Below, piece after piece: positions 32,809 to 40,711 of a stretch of DNA of 54,421 bases. Position numbers and translations under genes: made by a program. The notes beneath the pieces are model-generated. The model was not told the origin of the DNA. It did no database searches and saw only the letters and a list, made by a program, of their open reading frames with translations. The stretch is from a virus, in the IMG/VR virus record IMGVR_UViG_3300045922_000842, positions 1-54,421 of that record, one strand, 5' to 3'. The first letter of the stretch is position 1. Each line of letters starts with the position of its first letter.

Positions 32809-33088
32809 TTGTATTCCCAATAGGCAAAACAGTAGACATATTTTTTGGCTTCTTTGCGGTATAAAAATCATATAAAACGCAATCAACTTCTGAAGGCAGT
32901 TTAACATACTTGGCGAGTAACTCAATCCGATTAGAAACTCCTTCTGATTTGTATATTTGTGTAATGTGCCATTTAAGGCCTTTAATAGAAAAAGAAAACA
33001 TGTCTTCAATTTCCCGAAGACTTTTACTAGTCAGCAGCTGTCTGAGTATATATTTCCTAGTCTCTTCCCCAATATTTTTTGAAGTCAT
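32801..33088 (-). CDS. stand-alone LuxR-type HTH DNA-binding protein
   Basis: The 95-residue protein has 'KSLREIEDMFSFSIKGLKWHITQIYKSEGVSNRIELLAKYV', the four-helix LuxR/FixJ DNA-binding domain (recognition helix SIKGLKWHI). There is no receiver or sensor domain. It is probably a phage transcription regulator for the early-to-late switch or of host genes. It sits between dUTPase and the small membrane protein. GGGAG lies before ATG. Confidence 0.75.
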   Translation of the reverse strand: MTSKNIGEETRKYILRQLLTSKSLREIEDMFSFSIKGLKWHITQIYKSEGVSNRIELLAKYVKLPSEVDCVLYDFYTAKKPKNMSTVLPIGNTNA

Positions 33089-33106
33089 CTTCCCTCTCCC
33101 TCTTTC

Positions 33107-33550
33107 TTAGTTTCCAGTAGAACCAAATCCTCCAGAGCCTCGATTCGAGTCTGATAAACTAAGGGACTCTTCAAACTCTATTGTAGGATATGGCAACACA
33201 ATTAATTGACCAATTCTATCTCCAATTTTATAGTCGCCTCTATTTTTATTCTCCGCGGTCCAAAAAAACTTAAACTTAATCTCCCCACGATAGTTAGAGT
33301 CTATAACCCCAACACAGTTTGTTAAACTTAGGTTTGTTTTATATATTGATGAGCGCGGGAAAATAAGGCCTATATGTCCTTTAGGAATTTCAAAGGCTAG
33401 ACCAGTGCCATAAACTTCTAGATCTCTTCCGTGTTCGTTTACTTCGAAGGTTTTAGAAACGGCCACAAGATCGCAGCCCGCGTCTCCCTCTAGCATATAT
33501 TTTGGTAATTCGGCTTTGGGGTTAAGTTTTAAAACTTTAACTTTTACCAT
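33107..33550 (-). CDS. dut: dUTP diphosphatase (trimeric dUTPase)
   Basis: The 147-residue enzyme converts dUTP to dUMP and pyrophosphate. All five motifs are visible: 'DAGCDLVA', 'PRSSI', 'GVIDSNYRGEI', 'RIGQLIV' and the C-terminal 'RGSGGFGSTG'. The length is typical. It prevents uracil incorporation and supplies dUMP together with the dCMP deaminase at 38102-38545. GAGGAG precedes ATG. Confidence 0.95.
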   Translation of the reverse strand: MVKVKVLKLNPKAELPKYMLEGDAGCDLVAVSKTFEVNEHGRDLEVYGTGLAFEIPKGHIGLIFPRSSIYKTNLSLTNCVGVIDSNYRGEIKFKFFWTAENKNRGDYKIGDRIGQLIVLPYPTIEFEESLSLSDSNRGSGGFGSTGN

Positions 33551-34249
33551 CTATTTCTCCTCTATTAGTTTAACTAAAGGCGTAAAAATCATTTGTCCTT
33601 TACGCCAATCAAGGAAATACAGTTCCATTCTTTTTTTCCAATTTGGTATTAATTTTTTAAACAAAGGAATTAGATTTAAAGAATATGCGGTAGAAAAGTA
33701 TGTTCCAAGATCGTCATTATTACCGAGTTTAAGAGATAGACCTTCTAGTATAAATGTTGTTAAACTGATCGGATAAATAAACCAATGCCATTTTTTACCA
33801 GCACTTTTTACCATTGCATGAATATGGTGAGGCAATAAAGGGTCGCGATAATTAAACCAAGAAAATCTTTTTACTTCGTGTAAATCAGTATAATAGTGTG
33901 GGTAAGGTTTTTTGGGAGTATTTGGCCAATCCCTATCAATATTTTGAGCAAAGAAAAATCTTTTTGCGTGTTGTTTTAAAATTTTATCTACTAAATCCTG
34001 TCTTTTCTGAACAGACAACGCTACTACAGTGGGTATTGTTTGGTCCCTACTTGTATTTCCAGGATTAGAGTGCCACTCCACAAGTCCGTCCCCAGGATGA
34101 CGAATTACATACCCCTGACCGTTGACTAATTTCTCTAAACTTAGAGTCGCCTTGTTATTTGTAGCAATAACATAAAGGGATGAATAGTGGGCACTATCTC
34201 CCCCAGAGCCGTTTTGCTCGACTATTAAGTTGTGGGCATCAATAAACAT
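33551..34249 (-). CDS. hypothetical protein
   Basis: The 232-residue protein has an N-terminal 'GSGGDSAHYSSLYVIATNN', 'IRHPGDGLVEWHSNPGNTSRDQT' and 'YRDPLLPHHIHAMVKSAGKKWHW', with a hydrophobic segment near residues 155-175 and a basic C-terminus. The His/Asp/Gly-rich first half looks enzymatic, but I cannot place it. GGAGG precedes ATG; it abuts dUTPase. Confidence 0.5.
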   Translation of the reverse strand: MFIDAHNLIVEQNGSGGDSAHYSSLYVIATNNKATLSLEKLVNGQGYVIRHPGDGLVEWHSNPGNTSRDQTIPTVVALSVQKRQDLVDKILKQHAKRFFFAQNIDRDWPNTPKKPYPHYYTDLHEVKRFSWFNYRDPLLPHHIHAMVKSAGKKWHWFIYPISLTTFILEGLSLKLGNNDDLGTYFSTAYSLNLIPLFKKLIPNWKKRMELYFLDWRKGQMIFTPLVKLIEEK

Positions 34250-34261
34250 CGTGTCCTCCTG

Positions 34262-34462
34262 TCAAAACTTCCAAAGTGAGTCATAAATAACTACTGATCC
34301 CAAAATAAAAATACCGCCAACAACAATTCCTATCACTGCAATAGGGGCCTCGGTATGCCCCCAGATTAAGTCTCTACAGGATAAGGCTAGGCAAATAAAC
34401 CCAGTAAAACCAGTAATTATTGATAAAAAATAGCAGGTTATTTTATATAAAGTTGTAAACAT
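34262..34462 (-). CDS. small two-TM membrane protein
   Basis: 66 residues with two hydrophobic helices (about 5-27 and 39-60), ending 'SVVIYDSLWKF'. Paralogue of 31426-31617 (same ending and topology). It is the first gene after the promoter at 34480-34508, with GGAG before ATG. Confidence 0.6.
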   Translation of the reverse strand: MFTTLYKITCYFLSIITGFTGFICLALSCRDLIWGHTEAPIAVIGIVVGGIFILGSVVIYDSLWKF

Positions 34463-34479
34463 ACTGTCTCCTGCTGTTC

Positions 34480-34508
34480 ACAATAACTGGTGTTTTTTGT
34501 TAAGTCAA
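34480..34508 (-). promoter_or_regulatory. sigma70-type promoter
   Basis: -35 TTGACT (34503-34508), a 17-nt spacer and -10 TATTGT (34480-34485), in the 50-nt gap upstream of 34262-34462. Same consensus as the promoters at 29121-29149 and 45780-45808. It would drive the dUTPase/HTH operon. Confidence 0.65.
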
Positions 34509-34512
34509 GAAC

Positions 34513-35040
34513 TTACCCGCCGGCATAGTATTTTTTACTAGGTCTTTTATATGGGAACTTTTTGTTTGATCGTAACCAGTTGTCCTTAAAATAGCAATAG
34601 TTATTTGGCAAAGCTGCAAATTGCCCATTATCTAACTGAATTAAATTGTGTGTTTTATACTGCTCAGGATCTTCTGCAAGGCCCGATCCCTCATAGTCCA
34701 AAGTTAAAACATAGGAACCAGAAATCCCAAGTTTAGTGTCTAAATTAGCGTCTTTAAGAAGTTCATAAGAAACTAAACTCACTGGACCTTCTAGGCAGGT
34801 AAAAGGCTGTAATTCCTCGTTCGTTAAGGGAGTGCCCTTTATTTCAGGTCTAGATGTAATAGCCTCAATTGGTAACCCAGAAAAAATGGCACCATGCTCG
34901 GTATATACTGTAAACTGTAACGCTTTATTAGCAACGGCCTTAACGGCAACAAAATAGGCGGCAACGAAGTCATCCTTAACCCCGTCGGCACTTAAGTATT
35001 CACTTCTAATAAAAATTTTTTTCGCTGGTAAGTTTATCAC
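34513..35040 (-). CDS. hypothetical protein downstream of NrdA
   Basis: 175 residues; the GTG start shares a base with the NrdA stop. Beta-rich, with 'LQFTVYTEHGAIFSGLPIEAI', 'VLTLDYEGSGLAEDP' and a basic Tyr-rich tail (KYYAGG). The last gene of the nucleotide-metabolism operon before a promoter gap. No family recognised. Confidence 0.5.
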   Translation of the reverse strand: MINLPAKKIFIRSEYLSADGVKDDFVAAYFVAVKAVANKALQFTVYTEHGAIFSGLPIEAITSRPEIKGTPLTNEELQPFTCLEGPVSLVSYELLKDANLDTKLGISGSYVLTLDYEGSGLAEDPEQYKTHNLIQLDNGQFAALPNNYCYFKDNWLRSNKKFPYKRPSKKYYAGG

Positions 35041-37115
35041 TATCCCTCACATGCCACACACTCATCTGCTCCTCTGGACGCTAAATCGGCTCGAATCGGA
35101 GAAGAGCTTCTTAAATAATATAAAGACTTAAGTTCTTCTTTCCAAGCTTCTAAGTGCACACTGTTAATATACTTCGGATCGGAGTTTGATGCAAAGAATA
35201 AATTAATAGATTGTCCCTGGTCAATAAATTTTTGTCTTTGACCAGCTTGTTTAATAATAGCAAATTGGTTTATTTCTCTAGCGGTAAGAAATACTTGTTG
35301 TACTTCTTCTGGAATTTCTTTAATGCCGAATACACTACCTTCTTGTTTAATAATCTTATTCCACACTTCATCGGTATTTAATTTAAGCTCTTCTAGTGCT
35401 GCTCTTAAAATAGGATTATATTGAATAAAAGTTCCTTTAGCAGACTTTTTCACATAAACATTAGCTGCTAGGGGCTCAATGCCCGCTGACACATTGCCAG
35501 AAATAGTAGAGTTTGATACTGTAGGGGCTATCGCGAGTCTGTGGGTATTTCTAAGTCCCGTACCTAACATCCACTCAGGTTCACCTAATAACTGGGCTAA
35601 CTCTTTAGAAGCCTCTAGAGATTCTTTATCCAGTTTAGAGAATATTTCAGCATTTAACATCATGCTATGAAAAGAGTCAAATGGTAGTTTTTTAGATTGT
35701 AATAAACTGTGCCAACCTAAAACTCCTAAGCCCAAAGCCCTAGACTTAGTAGCGAAGTTACAAGCTCTTTCCAAACCTGGAATAGTTTTAGCTTTTTTAA
35801 TAAACTCTTCCATTACACCGTCTAGAAAGTATATAGCAATTTTAACTAAGTCAGTATTTTTCCACTCGTCGTATTTAGTTAGATTCAAAGAAGACAAACA
35901 ACAAACCAAAGAATGGTCTTTGTCTGTGTTCAAAAAGATTTCTGAGCAGTTTCCAGTCATAATACCGTTAGCTAGAGCAAACTGTGAACTAGACTCTACT
36001 GTTGTACAAAAAGCTGGTCCTGTTAACAAAGATTTTTTAACTCCAGTAACGGTGGCCACATGTTCGCCGACCATAACACTAATTAAAGAATATTCTTTTA
36101 ATTCTGTAGTGGGAACTAATCCAACCCCAATAACAGGCCACCTGTGGTTAGGAGTACAAACTACTATATCTTGATTATTAAATTCAACTTCATAAAATTC
36201 AGAGTAAGCTTGTGTCATTCTAAATGAGTTATTTTTAACCCAATTATATCCGTCAAAAATAGTAACTTCTAGACCAACTAAATCTTTGATAAATACTCCA
36301 CCAAATTCTTTAGTTAGTACTTTAGTTAGGGGATGTAAACAAAGATTTGAACCTTTGACTTCATACCAAGGTAAGTGTTTAGGATTGCCTTTCTGGGCAT
36401 GATCTGTAAAAAATAAATATGGCTCTCCTGTTTCAAACCTTGATTTCAATACTTCTGACCACAACTCTCTTTTTTTAGTATCCCCGGAAATTAAATCATT
36501 CATCCAGGAGTTTGAGATGTTAATTCCATGATGAACATTTGGACACCATCGGTTAGGGTCTCCTTCTGGCCTTCTAACTTTTAAAAACTCTTTAATGTCT
36601 TTATGTTCTATTGGTAAGTAGGATGCAAGTGCTCCCCGCCTAGTTCCTCCCTGATTTGTTGATGCAATCATAGAGTCAAATACTTTAAGCCAAGAAACTA
36701 CTCCGCTAGAATTTCCACCTTTAGATATCTTGTTTCCAGCGGGCCTAACATCTTTTAGATGGATAGATGTTCCGCCGCCGTATTTAGACATTAAAGCCGT
36801 TTCTTTAACAGTATCAAAAATATCACCTAAATTATCGGGGACATAAGACGAGAAACAACTAATTGGTAAAGCTCGTTCCGTTCCCATATTTGCGGCTACT
36901 GGAGTAGCTGGGCACAACCAACCTTTCCACATATAATCAAAAAACTTACTTTCAATTTCTTTTGGGTAATTTGCCGCAGCTGCTTTAGCTACTCTCTTGT
37001 ACATGTCGATAGGATTTTCATTCTCCAATAAATATCCATTTTTTAGAGTTGAGTACCCCTCTTCTGTTAAGAACTCTGGGGCTAAACCTAAATCTTTTAA
37101 AGTTTGTAAATTCAT
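35040..37115 (-). CDS. nrdA: ribonucleotide reductase class I alpha subunit, with mini-intein
   Basis: The ATG at 37115 (GGGAG upstream, TAATG with nrdB) gives a 691-residue precursor and a 560-residue spliced enzyme without an N-terminal ATP-cone. It reduces NDPs to dNDPs with NrdB. Cys at 'ALPISCFSSYV' and at 'VCCLSSLNL' form the active-site redox pair. The thiyl-radical Cys lies in N-L-C-S-E, and the C-terminal 'CVACEG' is the shuttle pair. The intein lies between N-L and C-S-E. Confidence 0.93.
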   Translation of the reverse strand: MNLQTLKDLGLAPEFLTEEGYSTLKNGYLLENENPIDMYKRVAKAAAANYPKEIESKFFDYMWKGWLCPATPVAANMGTERALPISCFSSYVPDNLGDIFDTVKETALMSKYGGGTSIHLKDVRPAGNKISKGGNSSGVVSWLKVFDSMIASTNQGGTRRGALASYLPIEHKDIKEFLKVRRPEGDPNRWCPNVHHGINISNSWMNDLISGDTKKRELWSEVLKSRFETGEPYLFFTDHAQKGNPKHLPWYEVKGSNLCLHPLTKVLTKEFGGVFIKDLVGLEVTIFDGYNWVKNNSFRMTQAYSEFYEVEFNNQDIVVCTPNHRWPVIGVGLVPTTELKEYSLISVMVGEHVATVTGVKKSLLTGPAFCTTVESSSQFALANGIMTGNCSEIFLNTDKDHSLVCCLSSLNLTKYDEWKNTDLVKIAIYFLDGVMEEFIKKAKTIPGLERACNFATKSRALGLGVLGWHSLLQSKKLPFDSFHSMMLNAEIFSKLDKESLEASKELAQLLGEPEWMLGTGLRNTHRLAIAPTVSNSTISGNVSAGIEPLAANVYVKKSAKGTFIQYNPILRAALEELKLNTDEVWNKIIKQEGSVFGIKEIPEEVQQVFLTAREINQFAIIKQAGQRQKFIDQGQSINLFFASNSDPKYINSVHLEAWKEELKSLYYLRSSSPIRADLASRGADECVACEG
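35949..36341 (-). other. mini-intein (no endonuclease) in NrdA
   Basis: A 131-residue insert, Cys259 to Asn389 of the precursor, with +1 Cys390. Block A is 'CLHPLTKVLT'; block B is 'CTPNHRW' with Thr321 and His324. The end 'FALANGIMTGN' has Gly, not His, before the terminal Asn. There is no room for a homing endonuclease. The +1 cysteine aligns with the catalytic thiyl-radical cysteine (E. coli Cys439 in NLCxE). Confidence 0.9.
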
Positions 37116-38083
37116 TAGTTCTCCCAAATTTTTGAAAAGTCTACAGAACCTCTAGAGTATGCACTTGGCTGCATGGCAAAAAAATCAGCGTGTTCAACTC
37201 CTGCTGACAGAGGTTCAAACCAAGAAGTTACTCTATTAACTGAATCAGAATCTATGTTTTTCCAATTACTTTTTAGTCCAAGGTCTTTTAACTTGGTGTT
37301 AGCTCGGTGCCGTATAAATTGCTTTAAATCTTTAGAATCTAGTCCTTCTACGTGACCAGCACTAAAACTAAAGGCTTGGTCTATAAAATCGTCTTCAATT
37401 TTAACTACAATCCTAGCTGCTTCATATAAAGGTTTTTTAAATTCATCTGTCCAAATGTCAGGAAACTCTTCTTTAACCTGATTAAACAATCTACAACCAA
37501 ACTCGGAGTGTAAACTTTCATCCCGAATACTCCAAGAAATAATTTGTCCAACGCCCTTTAATTTATTAAATCTACTAAAATTAAGTAAAATAGCAAATGA
37601 GCTAAATAAAGAAACGCCCTCACCAAAACCACTAAAAACTGCTAAAGACCTTGCTATATCTTCAATGTTTTTTGTTTTAACTAATACCCAGTTGTCTACT
37701 TTGGCTTTAGATACTGGGTCTGTTAAAAATTCTGAAAAATTGTTAATTCCCAAAGTATCGTTTAAATGAGCGTAAGCCCGTTGATGGATGGATTCAAAAG
37801 CACTCATAATAGCCGCAGCTTGGGCAATCTCTGGATGGGGGAACCAATTAGCAACATTTCTCCAATAGTCACCAATTAAAATTTCTACTTGAGTAAATGA
37901 TTTTAAAATGCTACTGATTAAATATTTTTCGGAGTCTGTCAAAACCATTTGCCAATCCATTATATCAGATTGCATGTTTACTTCTTCTGGTAACCAAAAT
38001 GATCTTAGCGAGTTTTGGCTGTACTGATCTGCAAATTGATAAATAAAAGGTTTATAGGTCTGTCGCCTATGAGTAATTTTCAT
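37115..38083 (-). CDS. nrdB: ribonucleotide reductase class I beta subunit
   Basis: The 322-residue ferritin-like radical-generating subunit. Metal ligands include Asp43 ('IMDW'), Glu97 and His100 ('FESIHQRAY'), and Glu/His in 'RDESLHSEFG'. The tyrosyl-radical position is Tyr104, matching E. coli Tyr122. It hands the radical to NrdA, whose gene starts one base into this stop (TAATG). Length is slightly short but complete. Confidence 0.93.
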   Translation of the reverse strand: MKITHRRQTYKPFIYQFADQYSQNSLRSFWLPEEVNMQSDIMDWQMVLTDSEKYLISSILKSFTQVEILIGDYWRNVANWFPHPEIAQAAAIMSAFESIHQRAYAHLNDTLGINNFSEFLTDPVSKAKVDNWVLVKTKNIEDIARSLAVFSGFGEGVSLFSSFAILLNFSRFNKLKGVGQIISWSIRDESLHSEFGCRLFNQVKEEFPDIWTDEFKKPLYEAARIVVKIEDDFIDQAFSFSAGHVEGLDSKDLKQFIRHRANTKLKDLGLKSNWKNIDSDSVNRVTSWFEPLSAGVEHADFFAMQPSAYSRGSVDFSKIWEN

Positions 38084-38101
38084 TCGAAGTCCTCTCCCAA
38101 A

Positions 38102-38545
38102 CTACGAAAAAGATAAAAAATAAAAATTGTTTTTAAACTCTAACTGTGTTCGTAAATCTTTGGCTTGTTCAATGCTTACTAAATCTTGTCTTTTTTCTTT
38201 AAATACTATTCTAGTTATACCAGCATTGCAACACAATCTTACACATACTTCACACGGGCTGTGTGTACATACCAGCGTTGTGTTTTCCGTTTTAATTCCA
38301 TGCCTAGCTGCATTACATAGTAAATTTTGCTCGGCATGTAAAATGTATCTGTATTTATTTGGTCTAGTATTTGGTAACTGATCGTCGGGAGCGCCGCGAA
38401 TAAACCCATTGTAGCCGGTAGCTATTACAGAGCCCGATGAGTTATCAATAAGCACGGCCCCAACTTTAGTCTCAGAATCGTGTGATCGCAGGGCACAAGT
38501 CTCAGCAAGCTGCATCCAATTTGAGACTTTATCCTGTCGTACCAT
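38102..38545 (-). CDS. dCMP deaminase
   Basis: The 147-residue zinc enzyme of the cytidine-deaminase superfamily has the catalytic 'HAE' (70-72) and zinc-binding 'SPCEVC' (Cys98, Cys101), plus the N-terminal 'ALRSHDSETKVGAVLID' typical of dCMP deaminases. It makes dUMP for dTTP synthesis and sits in the operon with nrdB/nrdA. No thymidylate synthase is visible in the window. The start overlaps the upstream stop (TAATG). Confidence 0.9.
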   Translation of the reverse strand: MVRQDKVSNWMQLAETCALRSHDSETKVGAVLIDNSSGSVIATGYNGFIRGAPDDQLPNTRPNKYRYILHAEQNLLCNAARHGIKTENTTLVCTHSPCEVCVRLCCNAGITRIVFKEKRQDLVSIEQAKDLRTQLEFKNNFYFLSFS

Positions 38546-38814
38546 TATTGACCGCCCTTTTCCTTAATTAATTCTACCAAGTATTTTTGTTTCATGTCGT
38601 TAGCCTTAATAGCATCCTTAAAAGGTGCTTTAAGTTCTTTTAATTCTTCTTGAAGCTGCTTAATATCGTCCCTACCAACTAAATCCTCTAAGATTTCTTG
38701 TCGGTGCTTTGCTAAAGTTACAAGGTGTGTTTCTAATTCTGACACAGACCTACCGTTTAGCGTATCTACCCAAGACCCATGCTCTTTTTCTACTTTAATT
38801 TTAAATTTACTCAT
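38545..38814 (-). CDS. coiled-coil hypothetical protein
   Basis: 89 residues, almost all helical, with heptad-like 'ELETHLVTLAKHRQEILEDLVGRDDIKQLQEELKELK'. Co-translated with the deaminase. Function unknown. Confidence 0.55.
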   Translation of the reverse strand: MSKFKIKVEKEHGSWVDTLNGRSVSELETHLVTLAKHRQEILEDLVGRDDIKQLQEELKELKAPFKDAIKANDMKQKYLVELIKEKGGQ

Positions 38815-38999
38815 TTTGACTCCTTTTGTTTAAATTCAATTATAGCTAAACTTATAAATGAGCTCATATAGTTTTCTGCAATAGCTTTTGCCTGATCGTC
38901 AAACTTAGCATAAAAAGAAAATATTGTAAACCCAGTTTCTGATACAATTTTATAATAAAAATTTCTCTCTTTTACTAAGAAAACCTTCTTAACTGTCAC
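38811..38999 (-). CDS. hypothetical small protein
   Basis: 62 residues, beta then helix ('RNFYYKIVSETGFTIFSFYAKFDDQAKAIAENYMSSF'). ATGA overlap on both sides. Not recognised. Confidence 0.5.
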   Translation of the reverse strand: MTVKKVFLVKERNFYYKIVSETGFTIFSFYAKFDDQAKAIAENYMSSFISLAIIEFKQKESK

Positions 39000-39184
39000 T
39001 GTAGTCCTTCTTTTGTAAAGAGCTCGTAGTCTTCTGTTTCAACTTGCGCACAAACACTCTTGACAATTGTTTTATCTCCTAGAATAATATGGCTTATGTT
39101 ATCAGCTGGCAAAGCTAAACACCACCCTAGAGAAGCAGCTATCTCCGCAATTTGCTCAATTTTATCTTTTTTCGTATCGCCCAT
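38996..39184 (-). CDS. hypothetical small protein
   Basis: 62 residues from ATG 39184, preferred because AAGG lies upstream; the ATG at 39205 has none. 'KIEQIAEIAASLGWCLALPADN' then beta strands. It overlaps the secreted protein upstream by 23 nt. Not recognised. Confidence 0.5.
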   Translation of the reverse strand: MGDTKKDKIEQIAEIAASLGWCLALPADNISHIILGDKTIVKSVCAQVETEDYELFTKEGLQ

Positions 39185-39350
39185 ATTCGACCTTACAATG
39201 TTCAACTGTTTCTTTTTTGATCATTCCATTTTCAGTCACGCAACAATTTACCATATAGTCCATACATTTAAAATTGTCGTCAGTAGGTGGAGTAGGATTA
39301 TTAAATCCACAAAATACAAAAATAACTGCTGCTAATTCTGCTGCTGTCAT
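39162..39350 (-). CDS. small exported or membrane Cys-containing protein
   Basis: 62 residues with a short hydrophobic N-terminus ('AAELAAVIFVFCGF') that could be a signal peptide, then 'CMDYMVNCCVTENGMIKKETVEHCKVEYG' with four to five cysteines that could form disulfides in the periplasm. AGGT precedes ATG. Function unknown. Confidence 0.55.
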   Translation of the reverse strand: MTAAELAAVIFVFCGFNNPTPPTDDNFKCMDYMVNCCVTENGMIKKETVEHCKVEYGRYEKR

Positions 39351-39360
39351 GCTTACCTCT

Positions 39361-39684
39361 CTATTCGTCTTTATAAACTTCGTTAGGATCGATTCCCAAT
39401 CGTCTTAATACTCGTTTTACTTTAACCTCAACAGGAGTATCTCTTTTTTCTACACCGATATCAACACCCAGTTTTTTAAGAGCTTGCCTAAGTTTAATTT
39501 TAATTTTATGTGGGCTAGACGCTGAATAGGACAGGATAGGTATTTCTCCAATGGCCGTGATAACTGAACCACTTTTATTATCTTCATTAATTAAAAGTTT
39601 TAATTGAGTGCCGTCTTTATCGGTAAAAACTCGCATGGAAACTTTTTTACCGTCCGATCTTTTTACATACTTAACTCTGAGCAT
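39361..39684 (-). CDS. basic hypothetical protein
   Basis: 107 residues, Lys/Arg-rich. The first half is beta ('RVKYVKRSDGKKVSMRVFTDKDGTQLK'). The second half has two similar helices ('RQALKKLGVD' and 'KRVLRRLGID'), looking like an internal duplication and perhaps nucleic-acid binding. Not recognised. Confidence 0.55.
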   Translation of the reverse strand: MLRVKYVKRSDGKKVSMRVFTDKDGTQLKLLINEDNKSGSVITAIGEIPILSYSASSPHKIKIKLRQALKKLGVDIGVEKRDTPVEVKVKRVLRRLGIDPNEVYKDE

Positions 39685-39956
39685 TAGTGTACTCCCTCAA
39701 ATTCTTTTGTGTAGTAGAGATAAATTACTGTTTTAATCTCATCGCAATCAAAAGCCTCTTCGACTTCAATGTAGTTTAAATCTTTTCTAGTTCTAGCAAC
39801 TAGAAGTTTCAATGCGTTTATTATTGTTTCTTTTGCTTGATCCTTACTCTGATCTTTTGCTTTTAATAAGGCTTCGCGGTAAATTGAGTGCAGCTTTAAA
39901 ATTTTTTCCTCATAAAGCAGGGTTTCTGCAATGGAATACTCAATTGCAATACTCAT
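39684..39956 (-). CDS. hypothetical protein
   Basis: 90-residue helical protein ('ILKLHSIYREALLKAKDQSKDQAKETIINALKLLVARTRKDL') ending 'IYLYYTKEFEGVH'. It shares a base with the next gene's start and overlaps the small membrane gene upstream by 17 nt. Not recognised. Confidence 0.5.
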   Translation of the reverse strand: MSIAIEYSIAETLLYEEKILKLHSIYREALLKAKDQSKDQAKETIINALKLLVARTRKDLNYIEVEEAFDCDEIKTVIYLYYTKEFEGVH

Positions 39957-40083
39957 TTACAACCTCAGCAAACGCACTTTTATAACATAAACCATCATAC
40001 AGCCAATACTTTAAAAAAGCTAGTAAAATAAATCCTATATACGCAATATAAATATAAATTAAAATTTTACCTAGAAGTAGCAT
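39940..40083 (-). CDS. 47-residue single-TM protein
   Basis: 47-codon gene from ATG 40083 with a strong GGAGG 4 nt upstream. It encodes 'LLLGKILIYIYIAYIGFILL', a single membrane helix, then 'KYWLYDGLCYKSAFAEVVNEYCN'. It overlaps both neighbours by 17 nt, filling an otherwise unexplained gap. Inner-membrane location likely; function unknown. Confidence 0.65.
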   Translation of the reverse strand: MLLLGKILIYIYIAYIGFILLAFLKYWLYDGLCYKSAFAEVVNEYCN

Positions 40084-40711
40084 TAATCCTCCGGCATTCT
40101 TTGTCAAGAATTTTATTTAGATACTTGGGTGCTGAAAATGAAGTTCCCCAAAAAGTTCTGTTTAAAGCAAAAATCTTACCCGATATATCGTTAACAGTCC
40201 AGTCCCCTTTTGAGGCTGCGCTCATATCGTTTGCAGAAATAGTTCGTACATTTGGATAGTGTTTTGCATAAGATTGTGGAAACCTATCATGCTTATTTAA
40301 ATCAACTCCGTGATTTCCAGCTGAAATTATTATTTTTGTTTTGCTTTTTGCAGCTCGGTCAAAAGCCTTTCTTTCAATAGCAAACGGGGAAGCAGTACCC
40401 TCGTATGGAATAAGTACAAACTTAATATTACTGCTTATAGCTTTATTGATACACTTTGCGACTTCCCAAGCATAAATAGTTTCAGATTCTAAGCAAAGAT
40501 GAATTTCAACTTGAGAACAAAGTCGGTTAGGATTTGTTGTTAGTGTGTGTATAGTTAAGAGGCTATGTAGGGAGTTTGTTTGCTTTTTAGTTCTGAAAAC
40601 TCGATGAGACACCATGGGGTGATCATAAAAAGCTGTGTCAATAACCATAACTTTAATTGGCTCGGCTAAGCTTATGAGTGGACAAAGAGTCAGAAATAGA
40701 AGTGTTCGCAT
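40067..40711 (-). CDS. secreted subtilase-like (S8) protein with degenerate His motif
   Basis: The ATG at 40711 (GGAG upstream) gives 214 residues starting with a Sec signal (MRTLLFLTLCPLISLA). Subtilase landmarks are Asp25 in 'VMVIDTAF', oxyanion Asn133 in 'ISAGNHG' and nucleophile Ser191 in 'WGTSFSAP'. The usual HGTxVA is not present; 'TIHTLTT' near residue 55 is the only candidate. It is short for the family, with no propeptide. It may be an altered or inactive protease acting in the periplasm. Confidence 0.75.
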   Translation of the reverse strand: MRTLLFLTLCPLISLAEPIKVMVIDTAFYDHPMVSHRVFRTKKQTNSLHSLLTIHTLTTNPNRLCSQVEIHLCLESETIYAWEVAKCINKAISSNIKFVLIPYEGTASPFAIERKAFDRAAKSKTKIIISAGNHGVDLNKHDRFPQSYAKHYPNVRTISANDMSAASKGDWTVNDISGKIFALNRTFWGTSFSAPKYLNKILDKECRRINATSR

